A DNA stretch of 6,036 nucleotides, from the NCBI GenBank assembly GCA_004298915.1, contig SCTE01000498.1, positions 1 to 6,036 of the forward strand. Direction: 5' to 3'. The DNA is from Chloroflexota bacterium. Its GTDB lineage: Bacteria; Chloroflexota; Limnocylindria; Limnocylindrales; CSP1-4. The notes beneath the pieces are model-generated. The model searched no databases. It was not told the origin of the DNA and saw only the letters and a program-made list of their open reading frames with translations. Shown piece by piece: positions 5,678-6,036 of this stretch (the stretch's first letter is position 1; each line of letters begins with the position of its first letter). The position numbers were made by a program, and so were the translations under genes.

Positions 5678-6036
5678 CGCGGGTCACCGACGAGCGCAGA
5701 CCCGTCCGGCGCGGACACCGCGGCGCGCGTACCCGACATCTCGAGCGTGGCGCCCGTCTCGGGAAGGGGCCTCGGCACGCGCTCGCCCGGTGCCGTCCGG
5801 CCGGCCCGAGCTTCGACCACCTCGAGGTACACGCGCTCCATCTCCAGCGCGCGAGCCGCCCATCCTCGATCGCGGGCCGAAGCCCGCGCCGCGCGGGCGA
5901 TCCGCTCGAGCCGATCAGCATCCTCGAGCAGGCCGCCGAGCGCCGTCGCAAGGCCCTCGACGGACGGGTCCACCACGAGCCCGTCCACGCCATCCAGGAC
6001 CAGGTCCGGGGCCGCGAGTCCGATGAGCGCGGCCCC
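5671..6036 (-). CDS. Glycosyltransferase family 4 (GT-B fold), C-terminal end
   Basis: These are the last 121 residues of a gene that enters from the right edge. The fragment contains APDLVLDGVDGLVVDPSVEG (residues 9-28) followed by LATALGGLLEDADRLERIA, a short Arg/Ala helix, then RGWAARALEMERVYLEVV. This is the end of the second Rossmann domain of GT4 enzymes: the pattern D-G-x-x-G-L-V-V-x-P, then a helix counting off la-ai--ll, then the closing helix ending in the vY-x-x-v motif. GT4 enzymes transfer sugars from nucleotide donors in the cytosol, usually onto lipid carriers. The EX7E donor-site motif lies outside the window, so donor and acceptor are unknown. After the fold ends there is a tail of about 40 residues rich in Ala, Gly, Pro and Arg that is probably disordered. 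The stop TGA is embedded in ATGGTGA, overlapping the start of the GT-C-like gene, so the two are coupled. Confidence 0.85.
   Translation of the reverse strand, partial: GAALIGLAAPDLVLDGVDGLVVDPSVEGLATALGGLLEDADRLERIARAARASARDRGWAARALEMERVYLEVVEARAGRTAPGERVPRPLPETGATLEMSGTRAAVSAPDGSALVGDPRW
5684..5688 (-). promoter_or_regulatory. Ribosome binding site for the GT-C-like gene
   Basis: GGTGA on the minus strand, part of the extended Shine-Dalgarno complement, lies 6 nt before the ATG at 5677 and inside the last codons of the GT4 gene. Together with the 7-base overlap it supports the ATG at 5677 as the start. Confidence 0.45.

Noticed and set aside
5526..5993. A 155-codon minus-strand frame starting at an ATG near the right edge.
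   Set aside because: It is out of frame with both the GT4 end and the GT-C-like gene, which fully occupy this DNA, and its translation is Arg/Ser/Gly-rich with no motif.

Overview
The window is a GC-rich stretch (roughly 70% by eye, with strong G/C preference at third codon positions). It carries six genes, all read from the minus strand, so transcription runs from the right edge to the left. The first and last genes are cut by the window edges. I see no tRNA, rRNA, CRISPR array, insertion sequence or phage gene. The high GC, the tight gene chain and the combination of a CsaB-type pyruvyltransferase with a large multipass sugar-polymer protein fit a high-GC Chloroflexota (Limnocylindria-like) or actinobacterial genome. 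This placement is an inference from gene content, not a proof.

Right block (6036 down to 1439) is a cell-surface glycan set. It holds the C-terminal end of a GT4-type glycosyltransferase, then a 737-residue GT-C-like polytopic membrane protein with a large extracytoplasmic C-terminal part, then a polysaccharide pyruvyltransferase (CsaB family), then a YbhN/AglD/MprF-type integral membrane protein (LPG synthase TM family). The first two genes overlap by 7 bases (ATGGTGA), the next pair by 4 bases (ATGA), and the fourth follows after 28 bases. They look like one translationally coupled operon that builds, pyruvylates and handles a lipid-linked or envelope polymer.

Left block (1372 down to 1) is a two-gene D-glutamate/dipeptide module. 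It consists of a complete DUF1611 protein of the DgcN (D-glutamate N-acetyltransferase) family and, overlapping it by 4 bases (GTGA), the first 88 codons of an enolase-superfamily epimerase of the dipeptide epimerase/DgcA type. The two blocks are separated by 66 bases, the longest gap in the window. This gap holds a TACACT -10-like box 8 nt before the DUF1611 start codon, no Shine-Dalgarno sequence, and a short inverted repeat. This suggests that the left block has its own leaderless promoter.

The most interesting points are the DgcN/DgcA-like pair placed directly behind a surface-polymer operon, the probable leaderless promoter between the blocks, the uncharacterised extracytoplasmic domain of the GT-C-like protein, and an apparent excess of the palindrome CGATCG across the window.
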